Source: Ceratopteris richardii (taxonomy: Eukaryota > Streptophyta > Polypodiopsida > Polypodiales > Pteridaceae). Taken from it: a DNA stretch of 64,000 nucleotides. How positions within the stretch are numbered: position 1 is the first letter of the stretch; every line of letters starts with the position of its first letter. This document shows, one piece after another, positions 11,739-22,632 of the stretch. The position numbers were made by a program, and so were the translations under genes. The notes beneath the pieces were generated by a model, which worked only from the letters and a program-made list of their open reading frames with translations, was not told the DNA's origin and did not search any database. The stretch spans positions 200,687,153-200,751,152 of the forward strand of contig CM035407.1 in assembly GCA_020310875.1 (NCBI GenBank). The letters run 5' to 3'.

Positions 11739-11969
11739 CTATGTGGTGCCGAAATCACGATCTGAGCTCGTTTCGGCCTCCGAACGCATTATCTTAGTGC
11801 TTGCGCAAGCTATTTCATATTTTTGTGCCAAAGATATATACTAGTTTTTGTTCGCCAGTATAAGCACCTTAAAGTGTGATACACATTTAGTAGAACTCAT
11901 TAGGGTAGTCCTGTTCAACTTTTTGAGATACAATCAATTTTTTGCATCAAGGTATTTTATTCACTAGCC

Positions 11970-13030
11970 ATGGATGAAAGCGATGATGTATTCCATATGT
12001 TGGATATTGAGGATAAGTTGGATGGTACAAATTACCTATTATGGGCTTATATGATGTGTCATGTATTGGTCACAAAAGGAGTATGGAATAATGTGCAGGT
12101 TGTTGAAAAACATCCTATTACACCTACAAATATAGGTACTGAAGCTCGTGTTGATGGCATCAATGATGGAGATATTCTGTAGATTCTTGTTCATGCTACA
12201 GTTCCTGTTGCACCTATTGAAGAGAAAATTCTTTGGGATGGTAGAGATACTCAAGCACATGCATTGATAGCATTATCTGTCAAAAGTGCCATTATTCCTC
12301 ACATTCGCTCTTGTAGAATAGCTAAGGATGCTTGGGATACACTTACCAGATTGTACTAGGCTAGGAATGAGGCTGGTGTTGCTTACCTCTGAAAACACTT
12401 GGAGAGTGAGTACATGAATGAAGGTGATCCTATGGATAACTTTCAAACAAAGATCAAGTATTTGAAGGAACAATTGATTTCTGTTGATGAAATCCTTCCT
12501 AACAGTTCACTTGTGTAGACGGTTCTGAATGGTCTTCTCGACTCATATTAGAGTTTTGCTTTTGCTCTTCCTTTGATGATGAAAGGCAATCCAAATGCCT
12601 TAACATTTCAAGTGTTAGTTTCTGTTCTGCTGCAAGAAGATCAGTCTAGGCTGAACACGTCTATTATGCATGTTGCAGATCAAGCTTTCCTGGCTAGTCA
12701 GAAGGGCAAAAGAAAATGAAGCTCTTCTACTTGTAAGTAGAAATTTGCTAATTTTGCACAATCGAAGAAGGAAGGCAAAGATGAGAAGAAAAAAAAAAAA
12801 GAAATGGTTTTGCAAATACTGTAAAGCAAATGATCATGTCATTAAGAGCTGTCCAAACCTGGTTGCTAAAGAGGCAAAGAAGAAAGAGGCCAGAATGGGT
12901 GTTGTAGAGGCCGCTACACCAAAAACAAAGTCTACTCATCTTGTGCAAGATGAAGAATGGGTTTCGCCCATCTTCTTATGGGTAGTGCATGTTTGCAATA
13001 GACTCAGATGTTTGGTACTTTGATTGTGGG
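11970..13030 (+). pseudogene. copia gag of C2
   Basis: Begins MDESDDVFHM, then DKLDGTNYLLWAYM, matching the gag start of C1 and C3. Near 12807-12860 there is a CCHC zinc knuckle, CKYCKANDHVIKSC, the nucleic-acid-binding end of gag, preceded by a lysine-rich stretch. Gag would package element RNA in the cytoplasm. Broken in several places. Confidence 0.78.
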
Positions 13031-14350
13031 TTGACCAAACATATTAGCTTGCAGTGCACTTTCTTCTCTTGACTCGAGCTTGCCCCTACAAGGAATATTG
13101 TTACATGAACCAACAACTTCTCTTATCTTGTTATGGGAGTTGGTAAGATCATTCTGACTACTATTGATGGTAGTTCTTTTAAATTGTGTTAGATACTTTA
13201 TTTGTGTCACGGATCAAGAAGAATTTTCTCTCAGTTTCAACCTTAGCCAAGATTGGTTTGGTTGTGAAATTTGTTGATGAGAGATGTACGGTCCATGATA
13301 TCTCAAATGGCGACATGGTTATTGCTTCTAGCATTTTATCTTGTGGGTTGTATAAGCTCATAGACTATGAAAAATCTGTGAATGATTCAGCATGTGTAGC
13401 ACATGATTCTTAGGCTATGTTAGATGCAAAGATTTGGCATGCACGATTTGGTCATCTGAATTTTGCTAGTTTGCTACACCTGCAAAAATCTGAAATGGTG
13501 TCCTCTTTGCCCAAACTTGAGGCACCTCCTAAACATGTATGTGAAGGCTGTATTTTGGGCAAAATGTAGCATTCTTGGTTCCCAAAAGATGGCTCTATTC
13601 AAGCTACACAAAGATTGCAACTTGTTCATAGTGATGTATGTGGTCCTATGTAGACACCCTCTTTTGGAAACTATCTTTACTTTGTGAATTTCATTGATGA
13701 TTTTTCCAGGCATGCATGGGTATATCCATTGAAAGCAAAGTCCGAAGTTTTCATGTGCTTCAACTAGTTTTTGGTTTTGGCTAAAAATTTGTCAGCATGT
13801 AAAATGGGCACCCTCCATTCTGATCGAGGGGGGGAAAATATGTCTTCTGACTTTAACGCATTTCTTATTGAACCCATATACACCTCAAAAGAATGGAGTT
13901 GTTGAACAGAACAACATGTCACTCATGGAGATGGGAAGGTGTATGGTCAAGAGTCAGGCTTTACCACATAGTTTTTGGCTTGAGGCTATCATGTGTGCAA
14001 CATATGTACTTAACAAGTGTGCCACTAAAGCACGACAGTCTATCACTCCAGATGAGGCTTTGCTTGGCCGTAAGCCATATGTTGCTCATCTACATGTTTT
14101 TGGTTGTCTGACATATGCATTGGTGCCTGAACAACATTGTAGGAAATTGGATGATATAGCAATAAAATGTATTTTTGTTGAGTATAGTTTTGAAAGCAAA
14201 GGATATCGACTATATCATCCATAGACTAAATGAATTTTGGTTAGCCGTGATGTTGTTTTTGTGGAAGATGCTATTCAACATTTACTTTCATGTATGAAAG
14301 AGACATCTGTTAGCTCCAAAGAAATGTATGATACTTTGCTACCTCCTTTT
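13030..14350 (+). pseudogene. copia protease and integrase of C2
   Basis: Protease traces are near 13020-13420, with a degraded active-site region followed by a stretch ending VSRIKKNFLSVSTLAKIG, typical of copia protease and its downstream linker. Integrase follows: a zinc-binding N-terminal region near 13430-13560, the catalytic core, and the segment ending TPQKNGVVEQNN near 13880, which holds the conserved glutamate region. After it comes the usual copia sequence around VFGCLTYALVPEQ at 14100. Fossil. Confidence 0.75.
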
Positions 14351-14558
14351 ACAGGTGGACAGTGATGATGTAGGTCATTCCATTTCTGCTGTAGATTTAC
14401 ATGATGCACTTGTTGATGAGAGAGCTGATATTGAGTAAGCAAGAACTATGCCAAAATGGCTGGTGTAGACTTTGTGTGACAACAAATTAGTTGCACCTCT
14501 ATCATATCGTACTTGTTGAAGCTCTCATAGTGCCTCTTTTGCATCAGATTGCTATGAT

Positions 14559-15690
14559 ATGGTTGCGTCTAGTCTCTATGATAAGAATGAGCCTGTTTCA
14601 TTTGAGGAAGCACAAAACTCAAAAAATTGGATGGCTATTATGCAATCTGAATATGATTCTATAATGAAGAATGGTACCTGGTCTTTATGTGACTTTCCTC
14701 CTAGCAAGAAGGCCATTGGCACTAAGTGGGTATACAAACTGAAGCATAAGCCTGATGGAACAGTTGATCGGTATAAGGCTAGGCTTGTTGCAAAGGGTTA
14801 TACTCATGAAAGCGGCATTGATTTTGATGAGACCTTTGCACCTACATAGCGTATGACTACTTTTCATAGCATATGTGCACTTGGAACTCATCACAATTGG
14901 AATGTACATCAGTTGGACATTAAAACTACATTTTTGAATGGTGAATTGCATGAACAAGTGTATGTTTTTTAGTCCCACGGCTTTGTGCAGAAAAGGGCAT
15001 GAAAACTAGGTGTGCCGGTTAAAGAAGTCATTATATGGTTTAAAGCAAGCACCACATGCTTGGTATGAAAAGATACATGCCTATTTGATTGCACATGGTT
15101 TTGAGAACAGTCCAACTAAGAGCACCTTATACGTTAAGCGTACTAGTGATGTGCTTTGGATCATTGTTGTGTATGTTGCTCACTAGTCCTCATGACAAGC
15201 ATATTGCTGATTTTAAGGCTGATTTGCATGCTTCATTTGAGATGTCTGATTTGGGGCATTTGCATCATTAGTTGGCCATTCTGTTTATGCAAGTTGATGT
15301 TTGCATGGCTTTGTGTCGAACAAAATATATTGACACATTATTTTAGCATTTTGGCCTTGAAGACTATAAGCCTATTGCCACTCCTATGGAGATAGGTTTA
15401 TGATTGGATCTTCATGATGCTAGAGATACATTTGATGTTGTTCTCTATCGGCAGGTTTCTCGATGCTTGATTTAATTATGCATTACTCGACTAGATATTT
15501 AGTTTTTTGTCTCACATATGAGTAGGTTTATGCACTGCCTAGGTGTCAAGCATTGGCAGGTAGTTAAGTGCATCTTTCACTACTTGAGTGGTACCCGGAT
15601 CCTTGGATTGTTTTATCCCAAGGGGGGGATCACTATCCCCAGATTTGCATGCTTCTCCTGACAGTGATTGGGTTGGTTGCTATCACTTTA
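14559..15690 (+). pseudogene. copia reverse transcriptase and RNase H remnant of C2
   Basis: The stretch at 14620-14845 contains IGTKWVYKLKHKPDG and YKARLVAKGYTHE, the N-terminal copia reverse transcriptase signature. Downstream, around 15170-15270, lies the region following the catalytic aspartates, and near 15640-15680 the RNase H start (SPDSDW). The enzyme would copy element RNA into DNA in virus-like particles. Decayed with many breaks. Confidence 0.78.
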
Positions 15691-15847
15691 GGAGTCCCCC
15701 CCATATTGTATATATGCATATAGCCCTAATGGGTTACTTATCTTTGTACATTCTAGTGGTAATACATTTAGTATTGTGTGTTGTGCTCCAAGCTTCTTCC
15801 CCTTCCTTGTGTTGTTCGCGTGTTTCCATAGACGTCTAAGTCCAACA
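15690..15847 (+). repeat. 3' LTR remnant of copia C2
   Basis: Matches the family C LTR from the CTTTAGGAG block to the terminal GTCCAACA, so it represents only the later part of the LTR. The following GTTAT resembles the ATTAT before the 5' LTR. Confidence 0.78.
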
Positions 15848-16561
15848 GTTATGCCTCCTTATAGGAACCCGTTTTAGAATAGTATTGGGTTGTGTACAAG
15901 TCACTTTTGGCATCTTCATCTTTGAGTGGTTGCTTAAATTTTGTATCCCTTGTGGTTGGCCCTTTTGTTCTAGGGGTGTTACTCATGCTTTTGGATTCCA
16001 AATCCATATCCTTGATGATTGTCTTCTTCCTATTGCTAAAGAGGTGAGTTGACCTTCTTTTGGGATCTATGCTTGGTTTTGCCCCTTGCCTCTCCTTAGT
16101 TTCTTCATTGATACTTTTTGTGTAAGGGAGAGCATGGGGTTTTGTGCATGTAAAAGGGCCTTGTGTACCACATGTGTAATTGCCCTTGTTGAGCTGTTGC
16201 TAATCTCTTAGGCATCCAGATTTGTACATTATTGTGGTTGACCTTCATCGATTGCTTCGGTGCCCAAATTTGGAGTACTCTTTGAGATAGAGATCTTCGG
16301 TGTTCTACTACTTGTTGCCCTGGCTTTCTTTGTTGCTTCTTTGGTAATGATTTTGACTACAATGGTGTGATTGACTGCTCTCCCTTTCGTACCCAGATCT
16401 ACTTCATGCTTAGAACTATTTTCTTCTTGAAGTTTGTTTATAGCAGTTGTCTTGTATTGTTTTTCTTCCCTCTATGGTTGAACTATTGTGGCTGCATTAT
16501 TCTTTGAAAAAGGAGAGAGATTCACATGCCCACGAGCCTATTCTTCCATGATTGAGTCCTT

Positions 16562-17131
16562 CTATATCATAGAGCTTTTGGCACATACAACATCTTCTTC
16601 TTTAATATTAGTCTCACAAGAAGTAAGAGAATCTGTGACACTTGGATTTGTGAGCATGCAATTCTCAAATTCTAATGTGATGCATTGTTCATGTACCCAA
16701 ACTTGAAGAAGTTGAATTCTTAGGTTTAAGTTAACTGCATGGTCATATATCCAATCTTGACCCAAAACAAGTGACTCCATAAGGTGCTCATATTGACATA
16801 CTAGCATTTTAGATGTCATTGGTACATCTTGAAGGTAGATGGGAAGTTCCACCTCACCCACACAAGGGGTTTCTACACCTCCCAATCCTATGAGATAGGC
16901 TTCTATGGAATTGATGTTCAATTGTAGATCTTGGAAACATGACAATCTAATGGCACTAATTGTTGCACCTAAGTCAATCATCCTCTCATAGTCCTTACAC
17001 TCTTGCCTTGGCCTAGTGCTATGGTCACAAAAGAACATCGGTCGATTATTTGAGGAGCAATTACACGCGATGTTTGGCACATGGCCATGTGATATGTTGG
17101 GGCATTGGGATTGACATCTAGGCCTTGTCAC
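16562..17131 (-). pseudogene. retropepsin-like frame of family B
   Basis: An open frame of 189 codons. Around its middle is MIDLGATISAIRLSCF, resembling the aspartic protease active-site pattern D-T/S-G-A-T, followed about 60 residues later by LVLGQDWIYDH, resembling the second conserved block (I-L-G-x-D-W/F-L). That pairing is typical of Ty3/gypsy retropepsin domains. Its position, left of the integrase C-terminal traces and therefore downstream in minus-strand sense, is unusual for one gypsy element. It may belong to a second nested element. Confidence 0.5.
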
Positions 17132-17289
17132 CTTAACTTATTTTGTCTAGTGCGCTCTCTAGCCTCTACATGTGCATCTTCTCTAACCCTTAAGTCTTCT
17201 TCTTTTTGCTTCTTAGCAGTGTTGATTCTTATTCGAATATCCTCTATAAGAAGTTCTTGATATAGATTTACTCTACATCTACCAATATA

Positions 17290-17660
17290 GCTTGGCAAGA
17301 TGTCACCCTCTAGAGTGGCGAATTGACCTGCACCACTAGTGGAAATTCTATTAATGATCATGGGTCCATATCCTCATTTCTCCAATTTATGGGCATGTTG
17401 CTTTAGTGTATATACCAACACACTATCTCCCTCTTTTAATCCTTTATCCTTGATGTGTGCATCAAAGTATGCCTTTTTTCTTTTCTTTGCAGATGCCTAC
17501 TTCTACTTATAGCCTAGACTCACCTAAGTTCTATATATCAAATATCATGGGGGACAACTCATGTCCATTCCATTCATGCTCTTGTGCTACTTTTAAAGTT
17601 GGTATCAAGAAGTCTAACAATAACACAAGATTCTGTCCGAAGACCATCTAAAATGGGGTG
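17290..17660 (-). pseudogene. gypsy integrase C-terminal region of family B
   Basis: Minus-strand stretches read ATPF-MVFGQNLVLLLDF and then GLKEGDSVLVYTLK with GPMIINRI. These fit the end of gypsy integrases: TPFxLVFGxEAxLPIEF, then an ExGDxVLxY barrel-like segment and GPxxI. This version of the integrase tail is seen in Tat/Athila-type elements, agreeing with the primer site. Decayed. Confidence 0.6.
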
Positions 17661-17940
17661 GCATTGAGTACTATTTTATAGGAAACTCAATAAGCGACAA
17701 AACAAGAATCACAGCAATTGGATTTCGTATGAGGAAGTTATGTCAGTTCAGGCTTCAGGGATTAAAAACAGGGTTCAAAACAGTTTAATCAAGCAGGCAG
17801 AAATTCTTGAATTACTTGGGTTGCGGCCTCAACATGCAATGCTAACCCCGAGTGTTTGTCCCACAAATTGACCAAATTAGCCCCCTATTCTTTACCCTAG
17901 AAAATTGGCCAAATTTGCCCTTCTAACGCGTTCGTAAGTT

Positions 17941-18394
17941 CTGTCGGTCGCGATTGACAGGTCAGTCGCGATCGACGTGTCGATCGCGATTGACAGGTCC
18001 GTCGTGGTTGTCAGTCGCGATTGAATGGTCAGTCCCGATTGACAGGGGTTTCGAAAAGTCAATCAGTCGTGGTCAAAGGGTCGTTGACTCTGTCAGTCGC
18101 GAGGGTCTGTCCGTCGTGGTCAAATAGTCGTTGACTGTGTCGGTCGCGATTGACAGAGCCGTCGTGGGCTGTCAGTCGCGATTGATGAGTCGATCGTGAT
18201 TGATGGCTCGATCGCGATTGACACGTGTCACGCGTATGGTCCGTCGGTCGTGGTCAATCGGTCGTTGACTCTGTCGATCGCGATTGACAGAGCCGTCGTG
18301 GGCTGTCGATCGTGATTGACTGGTCGATCGCGATTGACAGGTCTGTCCGTCGTGGTTTGTCGATCGCGATTGACAGAGCGATCGCGATTGACAG
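17941..18394. repeat. CpG-rich tandem array of TCGCGA-centred units
   Basis: About 450 bp made of variants of an 18-20 bp unit such as GTCGATCGCGATTGACAG, mixed with GTCGTGG spacers. I count TCGCGA about twelve times, and once more in an isolated unit at 18493-18512. ATTGAC occurs about ten times. Many units are near-palindromes around TCGCGA. The array lies in the leader of the minus-strand family B element, between primer site and coding traces. Confidence 0.85.
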
Positions 18395-18868
18395 AAATCT
18401 GAGGAGTTTCAAAATTCTAAGCACATTTTTGGGAAGCTCTAGGCCTATAGATCATGGTTTTGCACTTTGTTTGGCAATTTGAGCATTTTTTCTGTCGGTC
18501 GCGATTGACAGAGGTCGGCGATACACAGACAGTTACTTCGAATTCCGTACCTACGCAGAGTGCTGGGGACGATGATGCGGCCTGTACCTGCAAGACAGCT
18601 CAAGAAACATGCAAAAACAGCACACACAATTTTGCTCTCTAGTTCTCTCTCACAAGTGAAATGAGGGAAATGAGGTGGAGAAGGTGATATGATCAAAAAA
18701 CTGAAATTTCCACGATGATGGAAATGGAGGTGGGAGATGGTGATGATGATGATGGTGATGATGGTGGTAAGGTAAGAAAGAGAAAAATAGGAAAAGTAGA
18801 GAAATTACCTACAATGCCAACCTCTCCAATCTACGTCTTACCATCACACACTCGTCCTCAAAGCTCGA
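18395..18868. other. leader of family B, no gene recognised
   Basis: Between the array and the primer site. One further array unit is at 18493-18512 and a GATGATGGTGATG run is near 18735-18765. Open frames here are low-complexity and not convincing. Confidence 0.5.
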
Positions 18869-18886
18869 TCCCCGGCAACGGCGTCA
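18869..18886 (-). other. primer binding site of family B (tRNA-Asp type)
   Basis: On the minus strand the site reads TGACGCCGTTGCCGGGGA, one base from the canonical tRNA-Asp-type site. It sets the element orientation and marks the LTR edge at 18892. Confidence 0.85.
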
Positions 18887-18891
18887 AAATT

Positions 18892-19480
18892 TGGTGTAGC
18901 TCAGTGATGAGTAGCACCTCCTTTAATGTCAATCCGGGAAGACGTGAGGATGGTATGAAGACCTCGAGCAAGTGGAGGCACAAGTGCGTGAGTGAGAAGC
19001 ACACAAGCATGCACACACATACACGCACACGCGCACACACGGCAAGACAAAGAGTGAGAAGCAATGGAGTTCTTAGATTACTTTCAGGAAGCTCTTACAA
19101 GTTCATTTCAATTACAATCCAACCTCAAAAATGAGCTCTCTAGCTCCTTTTATAGTTTTTGACTAGCTTTGGCCCTGTTCAGACCTAGTGTCCGGCCTAG
19201 TTAAAAATTAGGTTCCAGGGCTTATTAGAGGGCTCGAACGAGATCTAAAAAATATGAAAATTGGTAGGTAGATACTTCTAAAGCTCCTCAAGCTCAAGGA
19301 CTCCTTGGCTTGCACAAAATGGAGCTACAAAAATACGAAATGATATTTACAATGGTTTTTAGTGATGAAAATCACAATTTGTGTAGGGGTTTTCTCTATT
19401 GATTTGTCATACATACCTTTGAGCTCCCTACTTGCTCTTTCTTCTTGTGTGTCAACTCCTTGATGTCTAAAATTTAGGTG
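18892..19480 (-). repeat. 5' LTR of family B (copy B1)
   Basis: Begins TGGTGTAGC on the plus strand next to the primer site and aligns with 2470-3130 and, on the opposite strand, 57080-57690. On the minus strand an ACTATAAAAGGAGC TATA region lies near 19150. A GT/CA-rich run is near 19010-19040. The outer (right) edge is approximate because the sequence passes into chromovirus A2 by 19592. Confidence 0.72.
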
Positions 19481-22404
19481 GCCTACTTGCCAGATCTTCT
19501 TTGACTGCCATGTCTGCTTGTGTTGTCCCTTCGCTCTGACTCTCTTCGTCTTGTGGCTCCTTCGGTTCCCTGACTGCTGCCAACAATAACCATGGAAACC
19601 ACACCATTAAGAGTACACCTTGGTGACCATGAATCCCATATATGCTTCAATGTAATATCGAGCCCAGTACATCTAGTTATCATTGGAATGCCCTGGTTAA
19701 AGAAGCATAATCCAGACATTAATTGGGAAAAGAATAAAATCATCCGTCGAGATATCCAAAAGAACCCAACATATATCGGAGCCAAAGCCTTCATACATGC
19801 AGTAAGGAAGGAACCTACATATATGATCTATGCCATACCAGCTCAAGAATCCAAGAAAGATAATCCAGTACAGCTACCCAATCAGTACAAAGGCTTTGAA
19901 TATGTTTTTGAAAAGAAGAATGCAGATATCCTCCCAGAGCATAGACCTTATGATTGCCCCATAGATCTTCAAGAGGGAGCACAACCACCCTTGGGACCAA
20001 TCTATAGACTATCCCAGAAGAACTTACAGAACTATGCAAGAACATTGATGAGAATCTAGCAAAGGGGTTTATCAAACACTCGAAGTCTCCAGCAAGAGCT
20101 CCTATTCTATTTGTAAAGAAGAAGGATGGGACTCTTCGGATGTGTGTAGACTATCGTGGATTGAACAAAGTCACTATAAAGAATAGATACCCGCTACCAC
20201 TTATATCAGAGCTCTTGGAACGCCTTGGAAAAGCAAAATTCTTCACAAAGATTGATCTTCGAGGAGCTTACAACCTTGTTCGGATTAGAGAAGGAGACGA
20301 ATGGAAGACAGCATTTCGAACAAGGTATGGCCATTTTGAATATGTAGTTATGCCATTCGGTCTTACAAATGCTCCAGCTGTCTTCCAACACATGATGAAT
20401 GATATCTTTCGAGAATATTTAGATGATTTTGTTGTGATATACCTTGATGATATCTTGATATTCTCCAAAAATCTAGAGGATCATGAAAGTCATGTAAAGA
20501 TAGTCCTAGAGAAACTAAGAGAAAAAGGATTATATGCAAAATTGGAGAAGTGCTCTTTCCATAAGACAGAAGTGGAATTTTTAGGGTACATTGTATCAAA
20601 TAAAGGAATTTTTATGGACCCTAAGAAGATTCAGACAATCCTTGATTGGCAACCACCTTCATGTGTTCGAGATGTACAATGTTTTTTGGGTTTTGCCAAC
20701 TTCTATAGGATATTCATCAAAGATTACTCCAAGATAGTGACACCTCTTACCAAGCTTACAGGGAACTCCAAATTCTCATGGACCGAAGAAGCTGAAAAAG
20801 CATTTCAGACCTTGAAATCAGCATTCACTACTGCTCCAATTCTAGTTCATCCTGATTCTACTAAACCCTTCTTCCTAGAGACAGATGCATCAGACTTTGC
20901 CCTAGGGGCCATTCTCTCACAATATGGAGATGATGGACACCTACATCCTATTGCATATAATTCTAGAAAATTTTCTCCTCCAGAAATTAATTATGAAATT
21001 CATGATAAAGAACTTCTTGCCATAGTAGACGCATTTGATACTTGGCATCATCATCTAGAAGGAGCAACTCATAAAGTTATCGTGTATACAAATCACAAGA
21101 ACCTAGAGTATTTTATGACCACCCGCATCCTCAATAGAAGGCAATCTCGATGGAGTAACTTTTTATCCAGATTCGACTTTGTCATCACATATCGTCTAGG
21201 ACGGCAACAGTGTCAGTCAAATGCCTCGTCAAGAAGATCTTACCTTGCACCAAAGAAGGGTGAAGAGGCCTTTGATCAACAAGAGAGTGTATTACTCAAG
21301 CCTGAGCATCTCCAGTTAGCAGCTATCTCTTCAACCCATCCTGAAGATTCAGCCTTGAATCATTTGATTCGTGAGAATTTTCCACAAGATGAACTATTTT
21401 GTAATGTTAAGCAAAAAACTCAAGAAGGAAAACTCCAAGAAGTAAATGAATTCGAGGAAAAGGATGGCTTATTGTTCTATAAAAACCTATTGTATGTCCC
21501 TCTAGGAAAACCCAGGATCCAGGTGCTTCAACAACGTCATGACAACCTTGCAATAGGACATTTTGGAGTAAATAAAACAATAGAACTCATATCCAGGGAT
21601 TTTTGGTGGCCTCATATGTGGAAGGAAGTCAAAGAATATATCCAAACCTATGACACTTGCAATAGATCTAAGGTACCACGACATAAGCCTCATGGCCTCT
21701 TGCAACCTTTACCTATTCCAGAAAGGCCATGGGCTTCATTATCTATGGATTTCATCACAGATCTACCAAAGTCAGACGTTCAAGTTAAACTATCCACAGC
21801 AAATCATCCACAGACTGATGGACAAACAGAACGGGTGAATCAAGTCCTGGAGCAATATCTTCGTTGCACCAGCAACTACCATCAAAATGATTGGTTTGAG
21901 CTTTTACCGTTTGCAAAGTTTGCTTATAACAATAGTGTTCATGCATCTACAAAGCAAACTCCCTTCTTTGCAAACTATGGACAACATCCAAGGATGGATA
22001 TAAACCTCTCAAATCATGTCAAGAACCCAGCTGCCAGAGACAAGGCCCAGTACCTGATGGACATTCACAAAGAAATCAAGGAAGAGATCTGTAAAGCTCA
22101 AGAACAATATAAGTACTATGCAGATCAACATCGTGTTCAGAATCCATCATATCAAATTGGAGATAAAGTATGGTTACTCCGAAGCAATTTGCAAACTTCA
22201 AGGCCTTGTGCAAAGTTAGATCATCAAAGATTTGGTCCATTCACCATCTTGGCCAAGATTAACCCAGTCACCTTCAAGCTCCAGCTACCAAGTACCATGA
22301 GAATACATCCAGTTTTCCATGTATCCATGTTGGAACCATATCAGATGTCACCATTGAGGGGGGAGAGACCTAGTCCTTCACCACCTATCGAGATTGATGA
22401 CCAT

Positions 22405-22535
22405 GAAGAATTTGAAGTCGAGCATGTCCTAGATTCCAGAATATCCCGAGGAAGATTGGAATACCTTATTCATTGGAAAGGGTATGACATCAATGATCGT
22501 ACTTGGGAACCTGCAAAAAACCTTCAAAGAGCACC
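22405..22535 (+). other. chromodomain at the integrase C-terminus
   Basis: The residues [24 protein letters not shown] and RTWEPAKNL match the chromodomain core: hydrophobic start, Y-L-V/I-x-W-K-G, W-E-P. In chromoviruses this domain is known to guide insertion toward particular chromatin. The aromatic positions I can see are Y, W and W. This assigns family A to the chromovirus branch. Confidence 0.9.
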
Positions 22536-22615
22536 AATCAAGGTTCAAGAATTCCATCAGAGAAATCCAACGAAGCCGAGACCAAATAACATGACCGCTC
22601 CTCGTGGAACTCGTC

Positions 22616-22632
22616 GCTTGAGGGGGAGGTGA
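22616..22632 (+). other. polypurine tract of A2
   Basis: CTTGAGGGGGAGGTGA directly before the LTR start TGTCATGG, the expected plus-strand primer. Confidence 0.8.

Larger units (their letters stand above)
3817..15847 (+). mobile_element. decayed Ty1/copia element C2, split by element D
   Basis: Copia element of family C with a 5' LTR at 3817-4043, gag from 11970, then protease, integrase, reverse transcriptase and a little RNase H, and a shortened 3' LTR at 15690-15847. The D element (4138-11738) sits in its leader. Without D the copy is about 4.4 kb. The domain order protease, integrase, reverse transcriptase, RNase H is diagnostic for copia. Flanking 5-mers ATTAT and GTTAT are a probable, one-base-degraded target duplication. 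Fossil with many breaks; its LTRs are strongly diverged, so it is old. Confidence 0.85.
15848..18891 (-). mobile_element. interior of a decayed gypsy-like element (family B)
   Basis: Read from right to left: tRNA-Asp-type primer site at 18869-18886, leader with a CpG-rich repeat array (17941-18394), integrase C-terminal traces (17290-17660), a retropepsin-like frame (16562-17131) and a further partly open stretch to 15848. Most of pol is not visible, so this is a reduced or heavily decayed copy. The LTR at 18892-19480 belongs to it. LTR B2 at 2470-3130 may be its other end, but this is not proven. Fossil, many breaks. Confidence 0.6.
19592..22632 (+). pseudogene. pol: chromovirus pol (protease end, RT, RNase H, integrase, chromodomain)
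   Basis: Protease end near 19680: VIIGMPWLKKHNPDINW. Reverse transcriptase about 20100-20600, with [31 protein letters not shown] and the catalytic YLDD box at about 20441-20452. RNase H about 20860-21230, with [13 protein letters not shown]. Integrase about 21540-22300, with [17 protein letters not shown] and [13 protein letters not shown]. Then a GPFTILAKI segment and the chromodomain at 22405-22535. The product would be a polyprotein that copies and inserts the element. Fossil; not functional as it stands. Confidence 0.9.

Noticed and set aside
17941-18394. CRISPR-like array
   Set aside because: Units are degenerate and contiguous without uniform unique spacers, and the context is a plant LTR element.
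18715-19134. 139-codon frame as a gene
   Set aside because: Low-complexity start (GATGATGG run) and it reads straight through the primer site and into an LTR on the wrong strand.
20140-22632. 830-codon open frame as a host gene
   Set aside because: It is chromovirus pol with reverse transcriptase, integrase and chromodomain, ending at a purine tract and LTR.
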